Source: Holophagales bacterium UBA5704
Lineage (GTDB): Bacteria > Acidobacteriota > Thermoanaerobaculia > Multivoradales > UBA5704
Direction of reading: 5' to 3'
Assembly: GCA_002420005.1 (NCBI GenBank)
Contig: DIHE01000090.1
Span: 12,341-50,889, forward strand
DNA length: 38,549 bases
The notes below the pieces were generated by a model, which ran no database searches, was not told the DNA's origin, and saw only the letters and a list, made by a program, of their open reading frames with translations. Positions 23,984 to 31,869 of the stretch are shown piece after piece (the first letter of the stretch is position 1; each line of letters begins with the position of its first letter). A program made the position numbers and the translations under genes.

Positions 23984-25366
23984 ATGCTGGTTTTTCGCCA
24001 CCCCCTGCTGTGGGCTGGGCTTCTCGCCACAGGCGCCTCCGTGGTCTGGGCCCTCCCTTCCGAGATCTGGGCTCGCGGCTTCGGCGGCCCGGGGCGCGAG
24101 CGCGCCATGGCCGTGGCGCCGGATCGCGGCGGCAAGGTGTACTGCGCCGGCCGGATCGAGGGAAGCGCCTCGTTCGGCGGCTCGCTGGTGACCTCGGCCG
24201 GAGCGGATGCCCTGGTCATGGCCCTCGACGTTCAAGGACGGCCGCTCTGGGCGCACGCCTTCGGCGGACCGGGGACGGACGAGGCGCTCTCCCTGGCGAT
24301 GCTTCCCAACGGTGACCTGTTCGTCGTCGGCGCGTTCTCGGAAACGGCGGATGTCGCGCCCGGCGCCGAACGCAGCGAGCTCATGAGCGCCGGGGGCACC
24401 GACGTCTTCGTGCTCCGCCTCACCCGCGAAGGCGCGCTCGTCTGGGCGCGGCGCCTCGGCGGCCCCCAGGAGGACCGGGGCCTCGACGTGGCGGTGGATG
24501 CCCGCGGCCTCTGGGTCGCCGGATCGTTCCAGGGGACGCTCGACGCGGGAACCACCCGCCTCGCCGGAACCGGCCAGACGGATGGATTCCTCGCCCGGCT
24601 CGACCTCGCCGGAACAACGCTGTGGGTGAAAGGTCTCGGGGGTTCCCAGGACGACGCGGCGTTGAGCGTTGCGGTGGAGGCGAACGGCACCGCCTGGGTG
24701 GCCGGAAGCTTCGAAGGGGAGATGGCGGCGGGGGCGTCCGGTACCCCTCCCCTGGTGAGCACCGGAAAGGCCGACGGCTTCCTGGTCCGCGTGTCTCCGG
24801 AAGGCGGCGTTCTCGGGGGCGGCCGGATCGGCGGCAAGGGAGACGATGCCGCCACCGCCGTCGCGGTGGGGCCGGCCGGCGGCTGGCTCACCGGACGCTT
24901 CTCCGCCACCGCGGACCTCGATCCGGGCGCGGGCGTGACCTCCATGGCGAGCGCGGGCAAGACGGACACCTTCGTCGCCCGGCTCGCCAAGACCGGCGAC
25001 CTGCGCTGGGTGCAGCGGCTCGGTGAAGCCCACTACGACGCCGGCACCGGCCTCGCCGCCGACGCGGAGGGTGGCGTCTGGGCCCTTTCGGTGCAGATCG
25101 AGAGAAGCGGATTCCGACTCGACCCTGAATCGACCGATGACCGGGCGGCACTGGTCCATTTCAACCGCGACGGCGCCGTGCAAATCTCCCGCGACCTGGC
25201 CGGTGAAGGCGGGCTTCGCGCCCTCGATCTCGCCCTCGACTCCGCCGGCAATCCCTGCCTGGCCGGTGCCTATCGGGGCAAGGCCACGGTCATCACCGGA
25301 TTCGAGATCGCCCACGTTCCCGGCGCCGGATTGACCGACGCCCTGGTCGCGCGGATCGTCAAGTAA
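23984..25366 (+). CDS. Exported SBBP-like beta-propeller protein
   Basis: A 460-aa protein with a hydrophobic export signal (FRHPLLWAGLLATGASVVWA) and about seven to eight repeats of roughly 50 residues. Repeats have the form FGGPGxDxAxSVAVxxxGxxWVAGSFxG...FLARL, as in SBBP beta-propellers. No catalytic motif is seen; such proteins usually bind ligands or decorate the cell surface. The open frame runs back to 21863, but everything before 23984 is the antisense of the HD-GYP gene and lacks family resemblance. GAGAGG immediately before the ATG is too close for a standard ribosome site, so initiation may be leaderless from the TACAGT box. The last repeats are degenerate. Confidence 0.82.
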   Translation: MLVFRHPLLWAGLLATGASVVWALPSEIWARGFGGPGRERAMAVAPDRGGKVYCAGRIEGSASFGGSLVTSAGADALVMALDVQGRPLWAHAFGGPGTDEALSLAMLPNGDLFVVGAFSETADVAPGAERSELMSAGGTDVFVLRLTREGALVWARRLGGPQEDRGLDVAVDARGLWVAGSFQGTLDAGTTRLAGTGQTDGFLARLDLAGTTLWVKGLGGSQDDAALSVAVEANGTAWVAGSFEGEMAAGASGTPPLVSTGKADGFLVRVSPEGGVLGGGRIGGKGDDAATAVAVGPAGGWLTGRFSATADLDPGAGVTSMASAGKTDTFVARLAKTGDLRWVQRLGEAHYDAGTGLAADAEGGVWALSVQIERSGFRLDPESTDDRAALVHFNRDGAVQISRDLAGEGGLRALDLALDSAGNPCLAGAYRGKATVITGFEIAHVPGAGLTDALVARIVK

Positions 25367-25378
25367 CGGGGGCTCCCG

Positions 25379-25804
25379 TCACGCGAGGTCGCCGATCCAC
25401 AGGGCGTGCGCGGCGAGGGATCCTCGGCACAGAAGGTCGTAGAGCTTGCGGTCCCCGGTCACCAGGGGACATCCGGACTTGACCGCCAGGGCGGCGTAAA
25501 AGGCGTCGTGCAAGGTGAGCCCGCCGTGCAGGGCGAGCGGGAGGGCGGCGGTGACCAGGTCGGCGGTCGGCCGGATCTCCAGGGGGACCTGGCGCAGCGC
25601 GGCGACGATGCGATCGGCCACGGCTTCCGAAATCTCACCGCGGCGCGCCCGCTTCCAGACCAGGGTCGCGATCTCCACGACGAGAAGGCCGGGGGCCAGC
25701 AGCTCGCCTTCCTGCTCGAGGAGACGGTCGGCGCGCTCCGAGTGCTCCTCCTGGAAATACCATTGGGCGGCGACGCTCGCATCCACCACGAACCGGCGGT
25801 CCAT
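25379..25804 (-). CDS. vapC: VapC-type PIN toxin
   Basis: A 141-aa PIN-domain protein of standard VapC length. The acidic residues are visible in VVDASVAAQWY, LLVVEIATLVWKR, LTLHDAFYAALA and LVTGDRKLYD. VapC toxins are sequence-specific RNases, often cutting tRNA or rRNA. ATG 25804 shares one base with the stop of the upstream antitoxin (TGATG), so the two are co-translated. It converges on the beta-propeller gene with 12 nt between stops. Confidence 0.9.
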   Translation of the reverse strand: MDRRFVVDASVAAQWYFQEEHSERADRLLEQEGELLAPGLLVVEIATLVWKRARRGEISEAVADRIVAALRQVPLEIRPTADLVTAALPLALHGGLTLHDAFYAALAVKSGCPLVTGDRKLYDLLCRGSLAAHALWIGDLA

Positions 25805-26031
25805 CAGCCGTCCCTCCCCTCACGCACAACGTCCGCGCTGCTCCCGAAAGGGCCGCCCAGGTCCGCCCGGATGCGCTGCGCCTCGCGCAAGGCACGGCCG
25901 CGGGAAACGCCGAGCGCCTCTTCGAGAACGACCTTCGCTTCGTCGGCGATGGCATGCCCCCGCACGTCGGCGCGACGGCGCAGGGCTTCGATGATCCGGG
26001 GATCGACGTCGTTGAGTACCAGGTGCGCCAT
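25804..26031 (-). CDS. vapB: VapB/FitA-type antitoxin
   Basis: A 75-aa protein with an N-terminal ribbon-helix-helix of the FitA sort (LVLNDVDPRIIEALRRRADV..GHAIADEAKVVLEEAL). The C-terminal tail (RIRADLGGPFGSS) would thread into the PIN toxin. It should neutralise VapC and repress the operon. TAAGAT at 26041-26046 lies 9 nt before the ATG, suggesting a very short leader and no Shine-Dalgarno. Confidence 0.88.
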   Translation of the reverse strand: MAHLVLNDVDPRIIEALRRRADVRGHAIADEAKVVLEEALGVSRGRALREAQRIRADLGGPFGSSADVVREGRDG

Positions 26032-26040
26032 AGCACACCT

Positions 26041-26046
26041 ATCTTA
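26041..26046 (-). promoter_or_regulatory. Putative -10 box, vapBC
   Basis: TAAGAT on the minus strand, 9 nt before the antitoxin ATG. A start about 7 nt downstream would leave a leader of 2-3 nt. Confidence 0.4.
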
Positions 26047-26059
26047 GCGCAGTCTGCCG

Positions 26060-26356
26060 TCAGCGGCTGGCCACCGAACGCTCCGGCAGAGACGGCGCGC
26101 AAGGGACCGGCCGGGGGTCGAACGACAGGACTCTCCCCAGGGTACCCGCCGCCGCCCGCAACGCACGATCGCCCGCCAAGTCCGAGAGAGCGCCATCATA
26201 GGCCTCCTCGGCCACCGGCAGGCGTTGCCCTTCGCGGACCAACCGTGCACATCTTGCACACCCCTGCAGCAGGTGGGCGACGATCACGCGGTTCTCCTGG
26301 CGGCTCGACGCACCTGTGGCGAACCTTCGCAGGCTTTCCGGGATGGGGTGATCCAT
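26060..26356 (-). CDS. Small HCC zinc-finger-like protein
   Basis: A 98-aa protein with H3, H28, C33 and C36 in the pattern HPIPESLRRF..GASSRQENR then AHLLQGCARC. This resembles the anti-sigma-type zinc finger that in Acidobacteriota often heads larger TPR or CHAT-associated proteins. Here only about 60 residues follow, without a membrane segment or TPR, ending CAPSLPERSVASR. AAGGAGAG upstream of ATG 26356 supports expression. It may be a free-standing regulator or the remnant of a longer protein. No cognate sigma factor is adjacent. Confidence 0.65.
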   Translation of the reverse strand: MDHPIPESLRRFATGASSRQENRVIVAHLLQGCARCARLVREGQRLPVAEEAYDGALSDLAGDRALRAAAGTLGRVLSFDPRPVPCAPSLPERSVASR

Positions 26357-26420
26357 GGCTTCTCTCCTTGCAAGGACTCCTCGTCTCCCAGACTCGAAGC
26401 AAGAAGCGTGCCGCCGGGGC

Positions 26421-28850
26421 TCAACCGGGAGGCGGAAGGTCGGAAAGCACTACCGGATCAGCGCCCGATTCCTCTGCCGGCGCGAGGTCGGACCAGACGT
26501 GGACGGTTCCGGAGACCGTGTCAGAGATCTCCACACTGTGCCTGGACAGATCTGACAGGTGTGACACATTTGACACGCCCTGGACGAACCAGGCATGCCA
26601 TTTTGTGTCATGCCGCACCTGCACCGCGAACGTCCCACCGCCTTTGAGCGAGAAATAGGCGGTGTCCACTTCCTGCGCCAGGAGGTGGGCTCCGGGGATG
26701 CGAACCTGGAACCGTCCCCCTGCAAGGCAGGCGGCTCCGGCCGGACACCTGGCCGCCGGCAGGACGACCGCGGCGACCTGGGTGCCGTCGACCACCAGGG
26801 TGTGCGTCCCCGGTCCGGCCACCACCTGCCCGTGGCGGGAGGAGAGGGCCTGCCCGTTGAGGGTCGCCGCGCGTCCGCTCCAGGCGTAGTGAAGCAAGGT
26901 CTCGCCGGAGGCGGGTGCACCGGTTGCTACCAGGGAGGGAGCTGCCAGCAAAGTGCCTGCCACGGGAGCCGAGAACAGGCGGACGTTGTCCACGGCGCTC
27001 TTGTCGGTGGTCCCCCGGCTGCCCCGGCTCACGGTGAGCCGGTTGAGCGTGGCGACGCTCGCACCGGCTGGCTCGACCAGGGAGTTGAAGTAGACCTTGT
27101 CGCCGAAGGTGGCCTCGAAGAGCTGGTTCTTGTCGTAGCGCACGTCGTTGATCGGGCCGGACGCAGGGTCCACGTCCCAGACGGCGAGCCCGGTGTTCTG
27201 GCTGAACAGGGATTCGGTGACCAACCCTCCGACGTTGCGCGCCCGTTCGGGCCGCTGGGTGGAGAGCAGCGGGATGGCGAACAGAGCGGCGCCCCGCGAC
27301 TGGTTCAGCGCCTCACCGACTCCGGGCTGGACGTCGTTGCCGAAGAAGTTGCACCGGCTCACCTGGGCCACGGAGCCCGAGAGGTGAAGGGCTCCGCCGG
27401 AATGCTGGGCCGAGTTGCGGACGAAGGTGGTGCGGGTGATCGCCGCCACCGATTCATCCTGCAGCGCCAGCCCTCCCCCACCCGCCGTCGTTCCACGGGC
27501 GTCCGAATCCATGAACAGCGAGTCTTCCAGCAGCAGGTTGACCAGGTCGGCCTTGAGGCCGCCGCCGAATCCCGAGCCGGCCGTCTGGCTCACCACGTCG
27601 CAGTCCACGAAGGCGGAGCGGCGGATCTCCACCCGCGCCCGGTTCTCCTCCAGAGTCCCCATCTGGCTGACGCCGTTGTCCCCGTAGGCGCGCGAAACGT
27701 CGCCGCCGGCGGTGATGCAGCCGCCCGAATGGGCCGCCCCCTCCGCGATCCCGCCTTGCAGGAGGGAGTCGGTGACGGTGAGCGAGGCCGTGCGGCGATT
27801 GACCGCACCGTCGAACGAGAACTCGTTCGACGCGGCGAAGATGGCCCCGCCGGATCCAGGCGCCGTCCCTTCGAGCGCGCGGTTGCCCTGGAAGAGCGAG
27901 GCCGTGACCTCGGCGATCGCCCGGTAGACGTCCAGCCCGCCCCCCAGCTTTGCCCGGTTGCCCAGAAGCCGCGACTGTTGCAGGCGCAGGGTGGCCTGGT
28001 CTTCGATGTGGATGGCGCCGCCCTGGCCGTTGGCGGTGCAACAGGTCTGGTTGTCGCGGAAGGTCGACCGGACGACGGTCACCTCCGACGCCGGTGTGGT
28101 GACCGGCTCGGTCCATTTTCCGAAGGCATAGATCGCACCGCCCACCCAGCCCGCCTGGTTGCGCTCGAAGAGGGCATCGGAGACGCGCAGGACACCGTCG
28201 AGCACGTAGATCGCCCCGCCGGGCGAGGTGGCCCGGTGGCCGGCGGGGTTGGTCCGGTTCTCGACGAAGGAGCCACCTTCGACCGCCACCGCCGAGCCGA
28301 TGATCTCGACCGCCCCGCCCCGGTTCTTCGAGGAGTTGCCGCGAAAGAGCGTGCGTACGAAGGTGGCGTCGCTGGCGGCCACCGCGCGCACGGCGCCGCC
28401 GCCGGTGGTGCGACCGGAGGCGGCGTTGTTCAGGAACTGGCAATCGACGAATCGCGCCTCGGCGGCGGACAGGGTGACGGCGCCCGCGTCGCCCTCGGTG
28501 GTGGACATGCCGTTCTGGAAGACGAGGCGCTCGAAGGTGACCCGCTTGCCGCGCGACCGGTTGCCGTTCTTGAAGCGGACGATCCGCGCCTTGCCTTTGC
28601 CGTCGAGGATCACCGCCGCCCCCTGCGCCGCGCGGATGGTGAACGCCTTGCCTTTGTTCTGGATGGAGAATCCCGCGGAGGGGGCGGTGTAGGTCCCGGC
28701 CTTCAGCTCGATCACGTCGCCCTCCTGTACCGCGCCGATCGCCGCCTGGAGGTCCCTGACGTCCTGCGGGACACGGATGACCTTCGCCGCGCCGGGAACG
28801 GCGAGGCTCAAAAGGGCGAGAGCGACGAGCAGCGTCAGGCGACTGGACAT
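26421..28850 (-). CDS. Exported parallel beta-helix protein
   Basis: An 809-aa secreted protein. Start ATG 28850 has GGAGG 5-6 nt upstream; the frame opens 9 codons earlier. Signal peptide SRLTLLVALALLSLAVPGAA. Residues about 22-560 form a pectate-lyase-like right-handed beta-helix with repeated GGA(I/V/L) turns (GGGAVRAV, RGGAVEII, GGAIYVLDG, GGAIYAFG, GGAIHIED, GGALHLSG), as in polymorphic outer membrane proteins and adhesins. A C-terminal beta domain (about 600-809) contains an unusual VSNVSHLSDLS segment encoded by a 9-bp tandem repeat. No catalytic residues are recognised. It follows the solute-binding gene by 33 nt. Confidence 0.85.
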   Translation of the reverse strand: MSSRLTLLVALALLSLAVPGAAKVIRVPQDVRDLQAAIGAVQEGDVIELKAGTYTAPSAGFSIQNKGKAFTIRAAQGAAVILDGKGKARIVRFKNGNRSRGKRVTFERLVFQNGMSTTEGDAGAVTLSAAEARFVDCQFLNNAASGRTTGGGAVRAVAASDATFVRTLFRGNSSKNRGGAVEIIGSAVAVEGGSFVENRTNPAGHRATSPGGAIYVLDGVLRVSDALFERNQAGWVGGAIYAFGKWTEPVTTPASEVTVVRSTFRDNQTCCTANGQGGAIHIEDQATLRLQQSRLLGNRAKLGGGLDVYRAIAEVTASLFQGNRALEGTAPGSGGAIFAASNEFSFDGAVNRRTASLTVTDSLLQGGIAEGAAHSGGCITAGGDVSRAYGDNGVSQMGTLEENRARVEIRRSAFVDCDVVSQTAGSGFGGGLKADLVNLLLEDSLFMDSDARGTTAGGGGLALQDESVAAITRTTFVRNSAQHSGGALHLSGSVAQVSRCNFFGNDVQPGVGEALNQSRGAALFAIPLLSTQRPERARNVGGLVTESLFSQNTGLAVWDVDPASGPINDVRYDKNQLFEATFGDKVYFNSLVEPAGASVATLNRLTVSRGSRGTTDKSAVDNVRLFSAPVAGTLLAAPSLVATGAPASGETLLHYAWSGRAATLNGQALSSRHGQVVAGPGTHTLVVDGTQVAAVVLPAARCPAGAACLAGGRFQVRIPGAHLLAQEVDTAYFSLKGGGTFAVQVRHDTKWHAWFVQGVSNVSHLSDLSRHSVEISDTVSGTVHVWSDLAPAEESGADPVVLSDLPPPG
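26545..26575 (+). repeat. 9-bp tandem repeat inside a coding 3' end
   Basis: GAC recurs at exactly 9-bp spacing at 26545, 26554, 26563 and 26572 (units TCTGACAGG, TGTGACACA, TTTGACACG). On the minus strand it encodes a three-residue (V/L)-S-x repeat in the beta-helix protein. It is related in sequence to the array at 23924-23961. Confidence 0.7.
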
Positions 28851-28883
28851 ACCGACCTCCCGGTTTGTTGCGCGCATCCGGCT

Positions 28884-30299
28884 CTACTGCAAATCAAGCT
28901 CTGCAAACGATGGAATTCCTAACGGCGCGGCGGTGAAGTTCTTCACCCTCCAGGCATGGGCATAGATCGTCGGGCCGTACATGAGCGGCAGGAGGGGGAC
29001 CTCGTCGGCGATCCGCCGGAGGAGCTGGGCCCGCACCTCGTCCCGCGGCTCCTCGCGCAGCTGGGCGAGCGCCTCATCGGTCTCCCGGTTCCTCCACCGG
29101 CTCAGATTGTAGCCGGAGGCGATCTTGCGATCGGGCGAAGGGATCGACTCCGAGCCGAGGGCGGTTTCCAGGAAGTCCACCGGATCGAGCGTGTCGGCGA
29201 TCCAGCCGGCGAGCGCGAGGTCGTACGCACCGCGCTGGACCTGGGTGCGGTACTCCTGCAACGTCGCGGTGGGCAGGATGTCGATCGCGATCCCCAGCCG
29301 GTCCACCTGGGACGCGATGAGATCGGCCACCTTGCGCGGGTTCGGCAGATAGGGCCGGGGGCCGAAGATGATGAGGAGGGAGAGCCGGGCCGGCTTGCGC
29401 ACGTCGGGATCGGCCAGCAGGGCCCGGGCCTTGGCGAGATCCGGTGTGAGACCGTCGTTGCCACGGCCCAGCATGGGTGGCAGGAGATGGGTGGCGGCGA
29501 AGGCGGTGGCCGTGGCGTAGAAGAGCTTGGCGATCTCCAGCCGGTCGATCGCGAGGGCGATCGCCTTGCGCACCCGCGCATCGCCCAGCCCCGGGCGTTC
29601 GGTGTTCATGTACAGGATGGCTGTGGAGCTTCCCGGCTCGGTCAGCCGGCGGACGTTTTTGAGGCGCATGATGTCCTCGCGGGAGAGGACGTTCGTGAAG
29701 TCCACCTCCCCCGCCTCCAGGGCCGCCAGCAGGGCCTCCGGACGCCCCAGCACGTCCGGTAGATAGGTCCGGACCACGATCTCGTCGATCGCGGCCGCTT
29801 TGCGCGCATGAGGGTTGCGCACGAGCCGCGTACAATCTTGCGTCGAGCCCGGCGCCAGCATGTAGGGACCGGTGCCGTGGAGAGCGCCGCGCGCCTCCAG
29901 GGTCACGCCGCAGAAACGCTGCGCCAGCACGAGGTCGAGCCGGGCGTTCGGCCGTTCCAGGTGAAAGACCACGCGGTCGCCCCGCGCCTCGACCTGCACG
30001 TGGTCGCGCAGCGAGACCACGCGCGCCAGCGAGTCGGCGACGTGCCGGGCGGTCAACGGGGTACCGTCCGAGAAGCGGACGTCCGGCCGCACCGCCGCCG
30101 AAACCTCGGAGGGCCCGTCCTGGCGCAGGCGGTCCTCGAACAGCACCGGTTCGGGCAACCGGCCGGCTTCCGGCCAGGCGAACGGCGGCTCATAGATCTG
30201 GGTGACCACCGTCTGACTGACGAAATCCTGCGCCTCCCGCGGATTCACGGTGCTGACCGGCGTGAGCACGCCGACCCGCAACGTCTTGTTTGCCCCCAT
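28884..30299 (-). CDS. SBP_bac_5-type solute-binding protein, no signal peptide
   Basis: A 471-aa protein of the peptide/nickel ABC-transporter binding family (DppA/OppA/NikA). It has the family blocks VRPDVRFSDGTPLTARHVADSL, LHGTGPYML, VRKAIALAIDR and YDLALAGWIADTLDP. It begins MGANKTLRVGVLTPVSTVNP, going straight into the first beta strand with no hydrophobic leader or lipobox. AAGGAG upstream of ATG 30299 supports this start. No ABC permease or ATPase is present nearby. Either export depends on an unrecognised route, or the protein works in the cytoplasm as a ligand-binding sensor. It sits 69 nt downstream of the CDF exporter on the same strand. Confidence 0.85.
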   Translation of the reverse strand: MGANKTLRVGVLTPVSTVNPREAQDFVSQTVVTQIYEPPFAWPEAGRLPEPVLFEDRLRQDGPSEVSAAVRPDVRFSDGTPLTARHVADSLARVVSLRDHVQVEARGDRVVFHLERPNARLDLVLAQRFCGVTLEARGALHGTGPYMLAPGSTQDCTRLVRNPHARKAAAIDEIVVRTYLPDVLGRPEALLAALEAGEVDFTNVLSREDIMRLKNVRRLTEPGSSTAILYMNTERPGLGDARVRKAIALAIDRLEIAKLFYATATAFAATHLLPPMLGRGNDGLTPDLAKARALLADPDVRKPARLSLLIIFGPRPYLPNPRKVADLIASQVDRLGIAIDILPTATLQEYRTQVQRGAYDLALAGWIADTLDPVDFLETALGSESIPSPDRKIASGYNLSRWRNRETDEALAQLREEPRDEVRAQLLRRIADEVPLLPLMYGPTIYAHAWRVKNFTAAPLGIPSFAELDLQ

Positions 30300-30368
30300 G
30301 GCGAGTCTCCTTGTGTGCAGCTCTTCCTACCACAGAACGCCGCCCCTGCGGGCGCCGCATCCCGTCTT

Positions 30369-31286
30369 TCAGGCGTGCAGACCGTGCTCGACCAGCTCCA
30401 GAGGCTCGACCTGGACGGTCAGGTGGTCGATGCCGAAGCGGTCGTGAAGCATCGCGCGAACCTCGGTCAACGCCTCGCGGTAGCACTGTCCGTCGTCGAC
30501 CACCACGTGGCAGGAGAGCGATTCCATCCCGCTGGTGATGGTCCAGACGTGGAGGTCGTGGACGTCGCGCACGCAGCCGAGGCCCATCAAGGCCTGCCGC
30601 ACCTCGTCGACGTCGATGTGGGACGGCGCTCCTTCCATCAGCACGCCGACGGTGTCGCGCAGCAGGTGCCAGGCCGAGTAGACGACCAGGAAGGAGATGA
30701 GGACCGAGGCGACCGGATCGGCCCAGGTCCATCCAAACACCTGGATGAGGACGCCCGCCGCGATCGCCTGGACGCTGCCGAGGGCGTCGGTGAGCACGTG
30801 GAGCCAGGCGCCGCGGACGTTGAGGCTGCCGTCCTTGCCGCCGCTCAGAATGCGCAGGCTGACCAGGTTGATCACCAGCCCGCCGGCCGCGATCGCCATC
30901 ATCACCGGAGCGTCCACCACGGCGGGTGCGCGGAAGCGCTCGACCGCCTCGCGCAGAATGAAGACCGCGAGCACCACCAGGGTCACGCCATTGGCGAGCG
31001 CCGCGAGGATCTCGATGCGGTGGTATCCCCACGTCCGCCGCGGCGTAGCCGGGCGCCGGGCGATCCACAGGGCAAAGAGGCACAGCCCGAGCGCCGCCGC
31101 ATCGGAGAGCATGTGCCCGGCATCGGCCAGGAGGGCCAGGGAGCCGGAGAGGAGCCCGCCGACGACTTCGGCCACCATGTAGACCACCACCAGGCCGAGC
31201 GTCACCGCCAGCCGCCGGCTGTTGCCGTTCCCGCCGTGGGAAGGGCCGTGGCTGTGTCCGTGATGATGCGGGTGGCCGGCGCCCAT
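30369..31286 (-). CDS. CDF-family metal cation exporter (CzcD/ZitB-like)
   Basis: A 305-aa cation diffusion facilitator. The His-rich N-terminus (HPHHHGHSHGPSHGG) is typical of Zn/Cd/Co exporters. Six membrane helices carry the metal-site pairs: LLADAGHMLSDAA in helix 2 and WLHVLTDALGSVQAI in helix 5. The C-terminal cytoplasmic domain (DVHDLHVWTITSGMESLSCHV) is the ferredoxin-like metal-sensing dimerisation domain. The frame opens far upstream, but only the part from ATG 31298 or 31286 is CDF. TAGAAT at 31297-31302 favours 31286. It is divergent from the Cus-like operon, so the 150-nt spacer probably carries metal-responsive control for both. Confidence 0.92.
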   Translation of the reverse strand: MGAGHPHHHGHSHGPSHGGNGNSRRLAVTLGLVVVYMVAEVVGGLLSGSLALLADAGHMLSDAAALGLCLFALWIARRPATPRRTWGYHRIEILAALANGVTLVVLAVFILREAVERFRAPAVVDAPVMMAIAAGGLVINLVSLRILSGGKDGSLNVRGAWLHVLTDALGSVQAIAAGVLIQVFGWTWADPVASVLISFLVVYSAWHLLRDTVGVLMEGAPSHIDVDEVRQALMGLGCVRDVHDLHVWTITSGMESLSCHVVVDDGQCYREALTEVRAMLHDRFGIDHLTVQVEPLELVEHGLHA

Positions 31287-31296
31287 GGTGGCCGGC

Positions 31297-31302
31297 ATTC
31301 TA
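31297..31302 (-). promoter_or_regulatory. Putative -10 box, CDF exporter
   Basis: TAGAAT on the minus strand. A start about 7 nt downstream gives a leader of about 4 nt before ATG 31286 and would exclude ATG 31298, which overlaps the box. Confidence 0.42.
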
Positions 31303-31382
31303 GCCCACGGACCCTCCCGGATATATAGATCAAACGAAATAATTACCGGCGCCGCCCTCCCCACCCTGCCGGGTAGCCCTTT

Positions 31383-31435
31383 TCCCCCGCCTTCGGGGGA
31401 TTTGCATCCCCGTAGATGCAGGAGTAACATCCTGC
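31383..31435 (+). promoter_or_regulatory. Three dyads in the Cus-side leader
   Basis: TCCCCCG-CCTT-CGGGGGA at 31383-31400; TGCATC-N6-GATGCA at 31403-31420; GCAGGA-N6-TCCTGC at 31418-31435, ending 2 nt before the ATG at 31438. The second and third share 31418-31420, so as RNA they exclude each other. An AT-rich stretch (31320-31345) upstream could hold the promoter. The dyad TGCATC-N6-GATGCA could be a protein operator; the overlapping pair could be an RNA switch affecting translation of the small Cys protein. Neither matches a named site. Confidence 0.5.
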
Positions 31436-31437
31436 GC

Positions 31438-31788
31438 ATGGCTCCTCGGATCCTTCGACTTCGCGCCCTTGCGGCACTCCCCTTGGCGGTGAGCCTCGTC
31501 GCTGCGCTGTTCGTCCCGCCCTGCGCCGGCGGGGTGTGCCCGATGGATCGGGCCGCCAAGGCAGCCTGCAAGGAGCGTGGATCCGATTGTTGCCAGACGT
31601 CGAGCGAGCGTGTGCCGCACTCCCCGGTGTTGGTACCGCCGCTCGATCCCCCCATCGCCGCGGTCTCTACCGCGGGTATGCCGACCCCCGGACTGGTCCG
31701 ACCTGTCGCCGCAACCGGACCAGCAGCCGCGCCAGCGGTCCTCCAGGGGGTCGGCCTCTTCACGCTTCTCTCCACCTTCCGGATCTGA
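31438..31788 (+). CDS. Small exported Cys-rich protein, head of Cus locus
   Basis: A 116-aa protein with an export signal (LRALAALPLAVSLVAALFV), a short Cys-rich segment with C29, C34, C44, C51 and C52 (PPCAGGVCPMDRAAK; GSDCCQ), then a low-complexity Pro/Ala tail. The CPM and CC pairs next to a copper exporter suggest a periplasmic metal-binding peptide, but I know no named family. The frame opens earlier (31285), but ATG 31438 begins the signal peptide. AGGAG at 31421-31425 is rather far (about 12 nt) and lies in a stem-loop. It is followed by tolC-like gene after 81 nt. Confidence 0.7.
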   Translation: MAPRILRLRALAALPLAVSLVAALFVPPCAGGVCPMDRAAKAACKERGSDCCQTSSERVPHSPVLVPPLDPPIAAVSTAGMPTPGLVRPVAATGPAAAPAVLQGVGLFTLLSTFRI

Positions 31789-31817
31789 GAACGACCTCGG
31801 GGTCAGTGTGTCGATGC

Positions 31818-31838
31818 GATCCCCTCGCCAGGGGGATC
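31818..31838 (+). other. Intergenic hairpin before the TolC-like gene
   Basis: GATCCCC (31818-31824) and GGGGATC (31832-31838) form a 7-bp stem with a 7-nt loop. It has no T run, so it is more likely an mRNA-stability or processing element than an intrinsic terminator. Confidence 0.5.
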
Positions 31839-31869
31839 TGTACCCGGACTTCGACTCTGGAGGTTCCTC

